NCBI GenBank assembly: GCA_964245885.1
Contig: CAXTOX010000001.1
Span: 50,985-114,984 of the forward strand
Length of the DNA: 64,000 nt
Direction: 5' to 3'
Origin: CAHJWO01 sp964245885
GTDB lineage: Bacteria; Verrucomicrobiota; Verrucomicrobiia; Chthoniobacterales; SZAS-18
The position numbers and the translations under genes were made by a program. Of the stretch, positions 9,209 through 18,446 are shown piece after piece; position 1 is the first letter of the stretch; each line of letters begins with the position of its first letter. Below the pieces are notes generated by a model. The model was not told where the DNA came from. It saw only the letters and a program-made list of their open reading frames with translations, and did not search any database.

Positions 9209-10708
9209 TCAGTGGGTTGCCGTGTGTTTCGTTGCCCCTTTTAGCAGCAGGTATGCCACGAAGGCCACCGCAAATCCCAAGAACCACGCATAGTCGTACG
9301 CCGTCACGAGGAACATTGGCACAATCCCGGCAGGGACCCATTTCACGGTGACGAGGAAGCCGGGCAGGTTCGGCAGGATCGCCAGCCCGAGCGCGCCGAG
9401 GCCCGCGAGCGACCAGCCGTTGCCGTAGGAGTATTCGCCGGCCGGCGCGTAGAGCGCGGCGGCGTCCAGGCGGCGGTGGCGGATCACGAAATAATCCGCG
9501 ATCAAAATACCTGCCACCGGGCCGAGCAGCGCGCTGTAGCCGACCAGCCACGTGAAGATGTAGCCGGTCGGGTCGGCCACGAGTTTCCAGGGCATGATGA
9601 GGATGCCGATGATGCCGGTGATCAGCCCGCCCGTACGGAAGGAGACCCGCCGGGGCGACAAGGCGGCGAAGTCGTTCGCCGGGCCGACGACGTTGGCGGC
9701 GATGTTGGTGGCGAGCGTCGCCACGCACAGCGCTAGGAGCGCCACGACGAGCACCACCGGGTTCTTGAAACGCGTGAGCACGTCCACCGGGTCCCAGATC
9801 GTTTTGCCGTAGATGATCGTCGTCGCACTCGTCACCGCCACGCCGATGAACGAATAAAACGCCATCGTCGTCGGCAGCCCCAGCGCCTGCCCGGCCACCT
9901 GGTCGCGTTGCGTGCGAGCATAGCGTGAGAAGTCGGGGATGTTCAGCGAAAGCGTCGCCCAGAAGGACACCATCCCCGTCAGCGCCGGCACGAAATACTT
10001 CCAGAATCCGCCCGCCTTTGGCCCACCCGCCGCGAACGCCGACGGCTGCGAGAGGATCGGCCCGAACCCGCCCGCCGCGTTGTACGCCCAGCCGAGCAAC
10101 AGCAAGCCCAGCACGATCAGAAGCGGGGCCTTGATGGAAAGTAAGAGTCGGATGGAATCAATCCCACGGAAGATGATCCACACGTTGATCCCCCAGAAGA
10201 ACAGGAAGCACACCAGTTGCCCCAGCGTGATGCCCAGCCCCGGCAGTGGCGAGGACTGCGCGAGCGCGGGGAAGAACACGCCGCAGATCTTGTAGATCGC
10301 GTTGCCACCGATCCACGTCTGGATGCCGAACCACCCGCACGCCACCAGCGCGCGCAGGACGGCCGGGACGTTCGCCCCGCGCGTGCCGAACGCCGCCCGG
10401 CAAAACACCGGGAACGGAATCCCGTACGCCGTGCCCGCGTGGGCGTTGAGGATCATCGGCGCGAGCACGATGAGGTTGCCCAAAAAGATCGTCAGGACGG
10501 CCTGCGACCAGTTCATGCCGCCGCCGATGAGCGAGGAGGCGAGCATGTAGGTGGGGATGCACGCCGACATGGAAATCCACAGCGCGGCGAAGTTCCACAC
10601 GCTCCACGTCCGCCGCGAGGTCGGCACGGGCGCGAGGTCGGCGTTGTAGAGGTCGGAGTCTTCCAGCCCCTGGTCGTGTTCCGTGGGAAGTGTCTCGGTG
10701 GTGTTCAT
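9209..10708 (-). CDS. NCS1 family nucleobase/allantoin/hydantoin transporter
   Basis: A 499-residue membrane protein with about 12 hydrophobic helices. Family motifs of nucleobase:cation symporter-1 are visible: an N-terminal NADLAPV...RTWS-W-FAALW segment, the helix LIGGGMNWSQA, the GTRGANVPAVLRALVACGWFGIQTWIGG core, NIPDFSRYARTQRDQ and NIAANVVGPANDFA. NCS1 proteins import uracil, cytosine, allantoin or hydantoins with H+ or Na+. The flanking PreA-like and carbamoyl-amide hydrolase genes suggest uracil/thymine or a related pyrimidine. The ATG at 10708 is chosen because the longer frame to 10732 would begin inside an intergenic repeat arm. Substrate cannot be read from sequence alone. Confidence 0.88.
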   Translation of the reverse strand: MNTTETLPTEHDQGLEDSDLYNADLAPVPTSRRTWSVWNFAALWISMSACIPTYMLASSLIGGGMNWSQAVLTIFLGNLIVLAPMILNAHAGTAYGIPFPVFCRAAFGTRGANVPAVLRALVACGWFGIQTWIGGNAIYKICGVFFPALAQSSPLPGLGITLGQLVCFLFFWGINVWIIFRGIDSIRLLLSIKAPLLIVLGLLLLGWAYNAAGGFGPILSQPSAFAAGGPKAGGFWKYFVPALTGMVSFWATLSLNIPDFSRYARTQRDQVAGQALGLPTTMAFYSFIGVAVTSATTIIYGKTIWDPVDVLTRFKNPVVLVVALLALCVATLATNIAANVVGPANDFAALSPRRVSFRTGGLITGIIGILIMPWKLVADPTGYIFTWLVGYSALLGPVAGILIADYFVIRHRRLDAAALYAPAGEYSYGNGWSLAGLGALGLAILPNLPGFLVTVKWVPAGIVPMFLVTAYDYAWFLGFAVAFVAYLLLKGATKHTATH

Positions 10709-10718
10709 GTGAAAAAGA

Positions 10719-10864
10719 GAAGCCTCTCGCAAAGGCCGCGAAGGACGCGAAGGAGGAAGGAGAGGGGAGGGTGGAGGCCCTGCCGTTTGCCTCCGAGGCT
10801 GACCGTGGAATTCATTCCCTCCCCTTTTTCCTTCGCGCCCTTTGCGGCCTTTGCGAGAGGCTTC
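10719..10864. repeat. Family E palindromic repeat, gene-free copy 1
   Basis: A 146-bp element with 36-bp near-perfect inverted arms. Each arm begins GAAGCCTCT and continues as 9-bp units of the form CGC(A/G)AAGG(C/A/G), read three times inward. The 74-bp centre has no coding signal. It fills the gap between the NCS1 start and the preA stop. The same arms bracket the GxxExxY gene at 18447-18942. Confidence 0.85.
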
Positions 10865-10910
10865 TTGTTTCGCCGTCTATCGGTCCGCCCGGATCTGCGG
10901 ATGGTGTTTT

Positions 10911-12050
10911 TCACCCCCGCGCCAGCGCGTCAGATTGCTGCACGAAGCTGTCGCCGCTCCACTCGCCGTCGGCGGCGACCATCTTCTTGTGCGCGGTGGC
11001 GGCGACGGCGGCTTTTTGCGCGGCCTTCTTGTCGGCCTGCATCCGCACCAGCTCCGCGTGGGTGGTGAAATAATCCAGGCTCTTGCCCTTGAAGTCGGCC
11101 ACCGTCTCGAACCCGTGTTTTTCCATGAACGCGAGCAGTTCCTCGCACATCGGCCGGACGCACTCGTAGCCGAACTTCATCACGCCCGTGCAGATCTGCA
11201 CCGTGTCGCTCCCGAGCAGGATGAACTGCGCCGCGTCGCCGCCGTTTTCGATGCCGCCCATGCCGGAAAGCGTCCGCCCCGGGAACTCCCGGCGGATCAT
11301 CGTCGCCACTTCCATGCACATGCGCAGGGCAATCGGCCGCACCGCCTTGGACGAATAACCGCCTGGCGTCGTGTAGCCCTCCACGGTCGGCTCGGGGCGC
11401 AGCGTTTCGAGGTTGACGCTCGTGACGCTGCGGATCGTGTTGATGGCGCTCAGGCCCTGACAACCGGCGCGCAACGCCGCGCGGCTCGGGTCCTCGATGC
11501 GCGTGATGTTGGGCGTCATCTTCGCCCAGACCGGTTTTTTCGCGGCACCCATGACCCAGCCGCAGACCTCTTCCAGGACCTCGGGATTCTGGCCCATGGC
11601 CGCACCCATCTTGCGCTCGGGCAGGCCGTGGGGACAGGAGAAGTTCAGCTCGAACGCGTCCACGCCCGCCGCCTCGCAACGCTCGACGATCTCCACCCAC
11701 GCATCCGGGTTGAACTCCTCCATGACGGAGGCGATCAACACGCCGTCGGGATACGCGTCCTTGCAACGCTTGAACTCGTCGAGCCAGATCTCAAATTTCC
11801 GGTCGCTGATGAGTTCGATGTTTTCCCAGCCGATAACTTCCGAGCGGTCGGCGGAATACAGCTTCGCGTAACGCGGGGTGACGTTGGTGACCTTGGCGGA
11901 GTCGAGGCTGACCGTCTTGGCGATGACCGCGCCCCAGCCTTCCTTGAAAGCCTTGTTGATGACGTTGAGGTTCGTGCCGGGAGGGCCGGAGCCGATGATA
12001 AAGGGATTCGGCAGCTTGAGCCCGTCAACGGTGGTGGCAAGTGTCGGCAT
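10911..12050 (-). CDS. preA: PreA-like dihydropyrimidine dehydrogenase subunit, without Fe-S domain
   Basis: A 379-residue FMN TIM-barrel protein of the dihydroorotate/dihydropyrimidine dehydrogenase family, which reduces uracil and thymine to the 5,6-dihydro forms. Landmarks: NPFIIGSGPPGTN at the N terminus, IAKTVSLDSAKVTN, FELNFSCPHGLPERKMGAAMGQ with the catalytic-loop Cys, VWAKMTPN, and SGMGGIENGGDAAQF (phosphate binding). Canonical PreA is about 410 residues and ends in a ferredoxin domain with two [4Fe-4S] clusters; this one stops at QQSDALARG, exactly where that domain should start, with no CxxCxxC anywhere. The usual partner PreT is not in the window. Either electrons enter by another route or the protein works alone. 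Confidence 0.82.
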   Translation of the reverse strand: MPTLATTVDGLKLPNPFIIGSGPPGTNLNVINKAFKEGWGAVIAKTVSLDSAKVTNVTPRYAKLYSADRSEVIGWENIELISDRKFEIWLDEFKRCKDAYPDGVLIASVMEEFNPDAWVEIVERCEAAGVDAFELNFSCPHGLPERKMGAAMGQNPEVLEEVCGWVMGAAKKPVWAKMTPNITRIEDPSRAALRAGCQGLSAINTIRSVTSVNLETLRPEPTVEGYTTPGGYSSKAVRPIALRMCMEVATMIRREFPGRTLSGMGGIENGGDAAQFILLGSDTVQICTGVMKFGYECVRPMCEELLAFMEKHGFETVADFKGKSLDYFTTHAELVRMQADKKAAQKAAVAATAHKKMVAADGEWSGDSFVQQSDALARG

Positions 12051-12144
12051 GTTCTGTGTTCGAGTCCCGCGGTGCTTCCCCGGTTTGCGACGGACAAAGG
12101 GGCGAGACTAGGAAACCGCCACGCGCTTGGCGAGCGAAAAGATG

Positions 12145-12269
12145 GCCTCTCGCGAAGGCCGCGAAGGCCGCGAAGGGGCAGAAAAGAAAGCAGGGGAAAA
12201 GCCTCTGTGCGAGGCTTCTCTGGCTCTGGAACATTCCCCTTTCTTCCCTTCGCGGCCTTTGCGAGAGGC
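12145..12269. repeat. Family E palindromic repeat, gene-free copy 2
   Basis: A 125-bp element with inverted arms starting GCCTCTCGC and made of 9-bp units of the CGCGAAGGC type. Its centre contains a small secondary hairpin (GCCTCTGTGCGAGGC). It occupies the gap between the preA start and the stop of the hydrolase gene, so it sits in the probable preA leader. Confidence 0.8.
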
Positions 12270-12274
12270 TCTTC

Positions 12275-13519
12275 CTAACCGCCGATCCACGCCAACACCT
12301 TGTCCGCGAGCCGGTCGAACGCCGCCACCGCCAGTTCGATGTGTTCCTCGCGCGTGTCCTCGATCTTGTTGTGGCTGATGCCGTGCAGGCTTTGCACGAA
12401 CATCATCGCCGTCGGCACCCCGGCGCGGGCCACCTCGGCGGCGTCGTGCAACGGTCCCGACGGCAGCCGGTGAACCGGCGCGCCGGTTTCCGCGATGGCG
12501 TCGTCACAAAGCGCGAGTAAATCCGGGTGAAAGGGACGCGGCGCGATGCTCCAGATCCGCTCCCAGGTCACCGTGACGTTCCCCTCCGCCGCGAACCGCT
12601 CGCTGGCCGTCTGCGCGTCTTGCAGCATGCTCGCCAGTGCCGGGGCGTCGAGGTGGCGCTGGTCGAGCGTGATCCGGCATTCCTCCACGACGCTGGTGAC
12701 GATCCCCGGCTTCGTCGTGCAAGAACCGATCGTGCAAACGCCGCCGTGCCGGTCCGTGATGCGGTAAATCTCCGGGGCCATCCGCGCGGCGGCGAGGAAC
12801 GCGTCCCGGCGGCGGTTCATGGGCGTGCTGCCGGAGTGCGCGGCCTGCCCGTGGAAGGTCATGGCGTGCCGCTCCACGCCGAAGGTGCCGAGCACGGTGC
12901 CGAGCGGCAAGCCGAGATCGAGCAGGACGGGACCCTGTTCGATGTGGAGTTCGAGGTAGGCGGCGGCGTGGGCGAGTTCCCGGCCGCTCTCCTTGACGCG
13001 CTCGAAGTCGATGCCGAGTGCGCGCAACGCGTCGGGCAAACGCACGCTGTCGCGGTCGCGCAGGCCGCGCGCCTCGTCGAGGTCGAGGTTGCCCGAGCAA
13101 GCCGCCGAGCCGAAGAGGCTTTTGCCGAACCGCGCGCCTTCCTCGTCGGCCCAGTCCACGAGCCGGACGGTCACCGGCGGGCGGCCGTCGTACTGCGCGT
13201 GGAAGCGGCGAAGGATTTCGAGGCCCGCGAGGACGTTGAGGCAGCCGTCGAGCCAGCCGCCGTTGGGGACGGAGTCGAGGTGCCCGCCGATGAGCAGGGC
13301 GCGTTCGGAGTCCCCGCGCAAAGTGGCCCACAGGTTGCCGGCGGCGTCGGCGTGGACTTCGACGCCAGGCAGCGCGGCGAGCTTTTGCTCAAACCACGCG
13401 CGGGCCGCGGTCCATGCTGGGGTAAACGCGACTCGCTGCGCGCCGTGCTCGTCGGCGGTGAGGGCGCGGAGTTCCCGGAGTGCGGCGACGGTGCGGGCGG
13501 GATCGAGAGAAATGGGCAT
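12275..13519 (-). CDS. Zn-dependent carbamoyl-amide hydrolase (beta-ureidopropionase / allantoate amidohydrolase family)
   Basis: A 414-residue M20-type amidohydrolase of the hydantoinase/carbamoylase family. Metal-site motifs are present: GGHLDSVPNGGWLDG (His and bridging Asp), DEEGARFG (Glu pair), ELHIEQGPVL (His) and the late His in LHGISHN. GQAAHSGSTPMNRRRDA is the dimerisation and substrate loop of this family. Members open N-carbamoyl-beta-alanine, N-carbamoyl-amino acids or allantoate, releasing CO2 and ammonia. Next to a dihydropyrimidine dehydrogenase and a beta-alanine aminotransferase, beta-ureidopropionase is the best guess. The ATG at 13519 gives the normal family length; the open frame further upstream is not coding-like. 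A dihydropyrimidinase, needed for the step before, is absent from the window. Confidence 0.85.
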   Translation of the reverse strand: MPISLDPARTVAALRELRALTADEHGAQRVAFTPAWTAARAWFEQKLAALPGVEVHADAAGNLWATLRGDSERALLIGGHLDSVPNGGWLDGCLNVLAGLEILRRFHAQYDGRPPVTVRLVDWADEEGARFGKSLFGSAACSGNLDLDEARGLRDRDSVRLPDALRALGIDFERVKESGRELAHAAAYLELHIEQGPVLLDLGLPLGTVLGTFGVERHAMTFHGQAAHSGSTPMNRRRDAFLAAARMAPEIYRITDRHGGVCTIGSCTTKPGIVTSVVEECRITLDQRHLDAPALASMLQDAQTASERFAAEGNVTVTWERIWSIAPRPFHPDLLALCDDAIAETGAPVHRLPSGPLHDAAEVARAGVPTAMMFVQSLHGISHNKIEDTREEHIELAVAAFDRLADKVLAWIGG

Positions 13520-13684
13520 GAGGACGGCTTGGAAACGAGTGCGGGGCAGGGAGAACAAGAAAATGAAAGGCGCCGTCCGTGACAACAATGTCACCAAACG
13601 ACGTTGGCGTGCCAAGACGGACCGGACGAGGGACGACAATGCCGAGAGTGCAGTCTGGTTGGACGAAATAAAATCACCTTGTTC

Positions 13685-14929
13685 ATGAAAATATCCACGC
13701 GGAAGTTGACCGTGGGAGCCGTCGTGTTCGCTGCTGGGATCTTGGCTTCGAACCACCGGCTGGAAGCCCAGATTGCGGTCACGCCCGGCGACCTCGTCCT
13801 CTTGCAAGCTGCCAACGGAACGGTGTCCAGCGGTCAGTCGGTCTCGCTGCTCGAATACACTCCGAGCGCGGATGCGACCTCGGTGACCTTGACCCAAACC
13901 ATTGCCGTCCCCTCCTCGACGAGTGGGGCGACAAACGAATTCGTAATCACCGGGAACTCGACGGCCGGTGGCATCCTCTCGTTGAACGCGAACAACACGG
14001 TTACCTTTGCGGGTTACCGAGCCGATGTTGGAACTGCCAACTTGACGGCAAATTCCGTCAACCGGGTGCTCGGAACGCTTAACCTCGGCACTGGGACGGT
14101 CAACACCAACCTCAACCTTCAGGGATCATCCAACACGTTCCGCGGCGCGGCCGTCAACGACACCGGCACGACCGTGTATCTTTCCGGGGCGAACGGGATT
14201 TTAGCCGCCACCACCGCCAGCCAACCTGCCACTCCGAACTCGACCGCAGTGGCCACCACCACTCTGCTGGCCGGGAACACCCGCCAAGTATCCACGTTCA
14301 ACGGAAATCTGTTCCTTTCGTCGGGCTCAAGCACGCCGGGTCAGCAAGTGTTTCAACTCGGCGGCGGCGAGCCGACGACCGGGACCCAGACTACGACGGG
14401 TTTGTTCGGTTCCAATCAGACCGCGAGCCAGTACAATTCATATGCTTTCGCCCGTTTGGGGACAGGGACTGCTTACAACGGGTTTGATACGATTTACACC
14501 ATCAGCAACACCACTGCCTCCACCTCAGCCGTTCAAAAGTTCACCTACAGCGGAACAGGGTCCACCTTTACGGCCAGCGGCGCGCTCACGCTGAGCGGAG
14601 TCAACGACATTGCAATTCGGCAGAACGCCGCTAACGGTGTCAATTTGTTCGTGACCACTGCTTCCAACTCTTCCGGCGTGGAGACTTCGACCCTGCAGTC
14701 GTTGACCGACACCTCCGGGTTTGGCGGAAGTCTCTCCGGTTCCTTCTCGACGCTGGTCACAGATACTGGGACCCAAGCTTTTTACGGGATCGCCTTTGAC
14801 CCAGTGCCGGTGCCCGAACCTGCCACGGTCTTCGGTGGCTTGCTGCTCGTCGGCGCGCTCGGCTGGAACCAGCGCCGCCGTTTCGCGGGTCCCCTTGGTC
14901 TGCTCGGCGGCAAAGCGGAGGCTGCATAA
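13685..14929 (+). CDS. PEP-CTERM sorted surface protein
   Basis: A 414-residue secreted protein with a signal peptide (KLTVGAVVFAAGILAS, cut after LEA near 28), a long Thr/Ser/Asn/Gly-rich domain, and a C-terminal PEP-CTERM signal: VPVPEPATVFGGLLLVGALG followed by the basic NQRRRF. The body resembles the T/S-rich PEP-CTERM proteins with no defined enzyme domain, so a structural or matrix role is likely. ATG at 13685 is chosen because it starts a normal signal peptide. The gene is divergent from the hydrolase, with 165 bases between their starts. It is unusual in having 20 residues after the basic cluster. Confidence 0.85.
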   Translation: MKISTRKLTVGAVVFAAGILASNHRLEAQIAVTPGDLVLLQAANGTVSSGQSVSLLEYTPSADATSVTLTQTIAVPSSTSGATNEFVITGNSTAGGILSLNANNTVTFAGYRADVGTANLTANSVNRVLGTLNLGTGTVNTNLNLQGSSNTFRGAAVNDTGTTVYLSGANGILAATTASQPATPNSTAVATTTLLAGNTRQVSTFNGNLFLSSGSSTPGQQVFQLGGGEPTTGTQTTTGLFGSNQTASQYNSYAFARLGTGTAYNGFDTIYTISNTTASTSAVQKFTYSGTGSTFTASGALTLSGVNDIAIRQNAANGVNLFVTTASNSSGVETSTLQSLTDTSGFGGSLSGSFSTLVTDTGTQAFYGIAFDPVPVPEPATVFGGLLLVGALGWNQRRRFAGPLGLLGGKAEAA

Positions 14930-15112
14930 GCCGCCTGCTGCATCCTGCGGGTGCTTTCACGATGCCAGTGCCGCAGGGTCGCCCTTACGATCATCATTGA
15001 AACGCGGGGAGGACCAAACCAAATTTCCAGTCGCCGACTGCGGGTACACCGGGAGGTGGCCCGCAGCCGTGCGCAAGTTTTCTTCTGGTGGCTTGCCGTT
15101 GCCATCCTTGGG

Positions 15113-15580
15113 TCAGGGCGTGACCTTGATCTGGTCGAGCGACTCGACCACGATTTGCAGGTCGCCTTTGTACTCGGCGAGCTTGCCGGTCACGACGATG
15201 GCCTTGCCCACGAACGGCTTGAGATCGTCCTCGCTGCTCAGCGCGCCGGTCTGGCCGGGTTTGAAGAAAAACACCAGCGACACGGCCTGGTGCGCGCCGG
15301 CGAAATTCAGGTAGCCGACGTTCCCCGCCTTGCTGTGGCCGCTGGCGGTCGGGGTGCCGCGAACCTTGACCTGTTCGTTGAGATGGCCGCGCAACGCGGC
15401 CGCGTCCAGGGCATCCAGCGGCGTGCTGGCCGCCGGGGAAGCCGTGGCGGCGGGAGTGGGCGCGGCCCGGAGCGACAAGCCAGGAACGAGGGCGAACGCC
15501 GCCACACAGGCCAGCAGCCGTCCGGCCCTGGCGGGGCGCGGTCCGAAGGTTTTGGAAAAGCGGGAAGCGAACGTCGTCAT
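15113..15580 (-). CDS. Small secreted OB-fold-like protein
   Basis: A 155-residue protein with a signal peptide (LLACVAAFALVPGLSLRA, cut near 40), an Ala/Thr/Pro linker and a domain of about 95 residues. The domain reads as a five-strand OB-fold of the bacterial tRNA-anti-like type: NEQVKVRGTP..., VGYLNFAG...VSLVFF, and FVGKAIVVTGKLAEYKGDLQIVV. The VTG-x-L-x-EYKG-x-LQIVV ending is typical of such folds. Ligand unknown. It is convergent with the PEP-CTERM gene and divergent from the S1/P1 nuclease. Confidence 0.6.
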   Translation of the reverse strand: MTTFASRFSKTFGPRPARAGRLLACVAAFALVPGLSLRAAPTPAATASPAASTPLDALDAAALRGHLNEQVKVRGTPTASGHSKAGNVGYLNFAGAHQAVSLVFFFKPGQTGALSSEDDLKPFVGKAIVVTGKLAEYKGDLQIVVESLDQIKVTP

Positions 15581-15734
15581 GGCGCGTCATGATGCTCGCA
15601 ACGCTCGCCAAGCGTCAAGTCGCACCCGTGCAAATCTGTGCGGAGTATGACCGTGCGATGTGACAAAGATTTTTCTCCGCCGGGTAGAGGAATCTCACTG
15701 ACAATCCTCCTGCTCTCGTTAGACTGACCCGCTC

Positions 15735-16700
15735 ATGGAAATCGTACCTCGCTCGGGCTGGCGTCGTTGGGCCGTTTGGCTGTGCGCAGCCGGTTGTTTT
15801 TTGCGGTTGCACGCGCCGGCCTCGGCCTGGAACCAACCTGGCCACATGATGACCGCGTCCATCGCGTACGATCAGATGACGCCAGAGGAGCGCGCCTGGG
15901 CCGTCAAGACGTTGGAAACTAATCCGGACTACGCGAAGTGGAAGGAAATGGCACCGCAGGACGCGCCGGACTTTGATTTCGGCCGCTACGTTTTCATGAT
16001 GGCCGCACGCTGGCCCGACGACATCCGCAAGCGCCGGGAAGACCCGCCCGACAAACCCGCCAACCCGTACGATCATCCGATCTGGCATTACGTGGACTTT
16101 CCGCTCGTGCCGCCCGACTTCTCCATGGAGCCGCCGCCCACCGGCACGGAGGACCTTTTCTCGGCCTACGCGTTCTGCGAGAAGATGGTAACGGCTCCCG
16201 ACACTTCGGCGGTCGACCGGGCGGCTTACTTTTGCTGGCTGCTCCATCTCACCGGCGACATCATGCAGCCGTTGCACAGCGTCGCGCTGTTCAACGCGAC
16301 CTACCCCAAAGGCGACAAGGGCGGGAACGATTTCTTCGTGAACCTCGCGGGAAACTCGATCAATCTGCACACCTACTGGGATGGCATGGGCGCGGTGATG
16401 ATGGATTACCCGGAGATCGTCACGCACGCCACCGACCTGGAAAAGAAGTATCCGCGCGCCGTCCTGGCCGAACTCGACGCTGCCAAGGATGTGCAAGCGT
16501 GGGCCTTGGAAGGCCGGCAACTGGCCATTGACGTGGTGTACCGCCGCGGGACGCTGCCCGGCACCAGCAACAAGGACCAGATGGTCCTGCCCCCGCTGCC
16601 GGGGGATTACGCCACCAAAGCGCGCGCGTTGGCGGAACGCCGGATCGTGCTCGCGGGCGACCGGATCGCGGCGACGGTCGCGCGCTTGATGCCTCATTAG
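15735..16700 (+). CDS. S1/P1 family zinc nuclease, secreted
   Basis: A 321-residue S1/P1-type nuclease that cleaves single-stranded DNA or RNA and 3'-nucleotides with three zinc ions. A signal peptide ends at ASA, leaving Trp32 as the mature N terminus, the hallmark of the family because that Trp binds zinc. The other ligands are all recognisable: His37, Asp95 (WPDD), His118 (WHY), His171 and Asp175 (HLTGD), His181, His212 and Asp216 (HTYWD). It is therefore predicted to be active in the periplasm or outside. Next to nucleobase uptake and deoxyribose catabolism genes it may feed on extracellular nucleic acid; that link is inferred from proximity only. Confidence 0.9.
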   Translation: MEIVPRSGWRRWAVWLCAAGCFLRLHAPASAWNQPGHMMTASIAYDQMTPEERAWAVKTLETNPDYAKWKEMAPQDAPDFDFGRYVFMMAARWPDDIRKRREDPPDKPANPYDHPIWHYVDFPLVPPDFSMEPPPTGTEDLFSAYAFCEKMVTAPDTSAVDRAAYFCWLLHLTGDIMQPLHSVALFNATYPKGDKGGNDFFVNLAGNSINLHTYWDGMGAVMMDYPEIVTHATDLEKKYPRAVLAELDAAKDVQAWALEGRQLAIDVVYRRGTLPGTSNKDQMVLPPLPGDYATKARALAERRIVLAGDRIAATVARLMPH

Positions 16701-16730
16701 GAAACGCTCCGCCGCAAGCGTCGTCCCATC

Positions 16731-16844
16731 AAGGTAGGGATGCCTCTCCGAGGCATTCTCTATTTTGCTTGGATGAACGTGCTTGTCCTTCGACGTGCCC
16801 TTCCAGAAAAATTAGGGACTGCCTCGGAGAGGCATCCCTACCTT
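16731..16844. repeat. Family A palindromic repeat (MITE-like), copy 1
   Basis: A 114-bp element with 25-bp perfect inverted ends starting AAGGTAGGGATGCC. Each end is also palindromic in itself (GCCTC TCC GAGGC), so it can fold as two small hairpins or one long one. The GTCGTCC motif just outside the left end is also seen at copy 2. It lies between the nuclease stop and the aldehyde dehydrogenase start. Confidence 0.88.
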
Positions 16845-16916
16845 GTTAACGACCAGCCGCTGCGCGGCCGGGAATCGCCGTGACTTCCGCGGCAGGGTGT
16901 TGTTAGGTTCCGATTT

Positions 16917-18446
16917 GTGTCCCGTCCCGCCGCGTCCTTCGTCCTCCCCGCCAAAGTCCCACGCCATCGCCCGCCGGCGGCGTCCGCACCCGCGCTGGTC
17001 TTCGGCGACCTCTGGCCGTACGACCCCGCGCCGGAAACCGCCGAACCGGGGATTCGCAGCCGCTACGAACTCTTCATCAACGGCAAATTCGTCGCGCCGA
17101 AAAAAGGCGGGTACTTCGATTCGATCAATCCCGCGACCGAGGAAAAGCTCGCGGAAATCGCCCTGGCACAAGCGGCCGACGTGGACGCGGCGTTCGTGGC
17201 GGCGAAGGCGGCGTTCGACGGCGCGTGGGGAACCATGCCGGGGGCGGAACGCGGCAAATATCTTTTCCGCATCGCACGGCTGTTGCAGGATCGCGCGCGG
17301 GAGTTCGCGGTGGCCGAAACGCTCGACGGCGGCAAGCCCATCAAGGAATCGCGCGACTTTGACGTGCCCATGGCGGCTGCGCATTTCTTCTACCACGCGG
17401 GTTGGGCGGACAAGCTGGACTACGCGTTCCCCGGGCCGCGCCGGCCGCAGCCGCTGGGTGTGGTCGGCCAGGTGATCCCGTGGAATTTCCCGCTGCTCAT
17501 GCTCGCGTGGAAACTGGCCCCGGCGCTGGCGTGCGGCAACTGCGCGGTGCTCAAGCCCGCCGAGACGACGAGCGTCACCGCGTTGAAATTCGCCGAGATC
17601 CTGCGCGACGCCGAACTGCCGCCGGGCGTGGTCAACTTCGTGTGCGGGGCGGGGGAGGTGGGCGCGGAGGTCGTGCGGCATCCGCTGGCGGCGAAGGTGG
17701 CGTTCACGGGTTCGACGGAAGTGGGCAAGGCGATCATGCGCGAGACGGCTGGCAGCGGCAAGCGATTGACGCTCGAACTCGGCGGCAAGGCGGCGAACAT
17801 TGTTTTCGACGACGCGCCGCTGGATCAGGCGGTCGAGGGCGTGGTCAACGGCATTTATTTCAACCAGGGGCACGTCTGCTGCGCGGGCAGCCGGCTCCTG
17901 GTGCAGGAGAGCATCGCCGACCTTTTCGTGGGGAAGCTCAAGACGCGTCTGGCGAGCCTGCGCGTGGGCAATCCCCTCGACAAGAACACCGACGTGGGCG
18001 CGATCAACTCGCGCGGGCAGCTCCAGCGCATCCGCGAAATGGTCGCGGTGGGCGAGCGGGAGGGCGCGGAGTTGTACCAGCCGCCGGGCTGCCGGTTGCC
18101 CGAGAAGGGGTATTGGTTCGCGCCGTCGATCTTCACCGGGGTGACGCCGAGCCACCGGATCGCGCGGGAGGAGATCTTCGGGCCGGTGCTGAGCGTGTTG
18201 ACGTTCCGCACGATTGAGGAGGCCATCGAGAAGGCGAACAACACGGCGTACGGCTTGTCGGCGGGCGTGTGGACGGACAAGGGTGCGCGCATTTTGCAGA
18301 TGAGCGCCGCGCTGAAGGCCGGTGTGGTGTGGGCGAACACGTTTAATCAATTTGATCCGGCATCACCCTTCGGCGGGTACAAGGAAAGCGGCTTCGGCCG
18401 CGAGGGCGGGCGGCAGGGGTTGAGCGCTTACGTCAAGCTGGGCTGA
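16917..18446 (+). CDS. NAD(P)-dependent aldehyde dehydrogenase, catalytic partner of a split ALDH16-like pair
   Basis: A 509-residue aldehyde dehydrogenase. Cofactor and catalytic residues are intact: Asn190 in IPWNFPLLM, GSTEVG (263-270), the general base Glu287 in LELGGKA, and the nucleophile Cys321 in the GHVCCAGS motif. The start is GTG 16917; an ATG-started shorter form is not obvious. A Cys-less dehydrogenase homologue and deoC lie downstream, the same company kept by ALDH16-type proteins, in which a catalytic and a dead dehydrogenase domain are fused. In deoxyribose breakdown the substrate could be the acetaldehyde made by DeoC; this is inference. A family E repeat starts directly after the stop. 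Confidence 0.85.
   Translation: MSRPAASFVLPAKVPRHRPPAASAPALVFGDLWPYDPAPETAEPGIRSRYELFINGKFVAPKKGGYFDSINPATEEKLAEIALAQAADVDAAFVAAKAAFDGAWGTMPGAERGKYLFRIARLLQDRAREFAVAETLDGGKPIKESRDFDVPMAAAHFFYHAGWADKLDYAFPGPRRPQPLGVVGQVIPWNFPLLMLAWKLAPALACGNCAVLKPAETTSVTALKFAEILRDAELPPGVVNFVCGAGEVGAEVVRHPLAAKVAFTGSTEVGKAIMRETAGSGKRLTLELGGKAANIVFDDAPLDQAVEGVVNGIYFNQGHVCCAGSRLLVQESIADLFVGKLKTRLASLRVGNPLDKNTDVGAINSRGQLQRIREMVAVGEREGAELYQPPGCRLPEKGYWFAPSIFTGVTPSHRIAREEIFGPVLSVLTFRTIEEAIEKANNTAYGLSAGVWTDKGARILQMSAALKAGVVWANTFNQFDPASPFGGYKESGFGREGGRQGLSAYVKLG

Noticed and set aside
10705..10862. Short open frames through the family E copy at 10719
   Set aside because: They consist of repeat arms; codons are dictated by the 9-bp units and no homology is visible.
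12055..12072. GTTCGAGTCCCGC, resembling a tRNA T-arm
   Set aside because: No acceptor, D or anticodon arms can be built around it on either strand.
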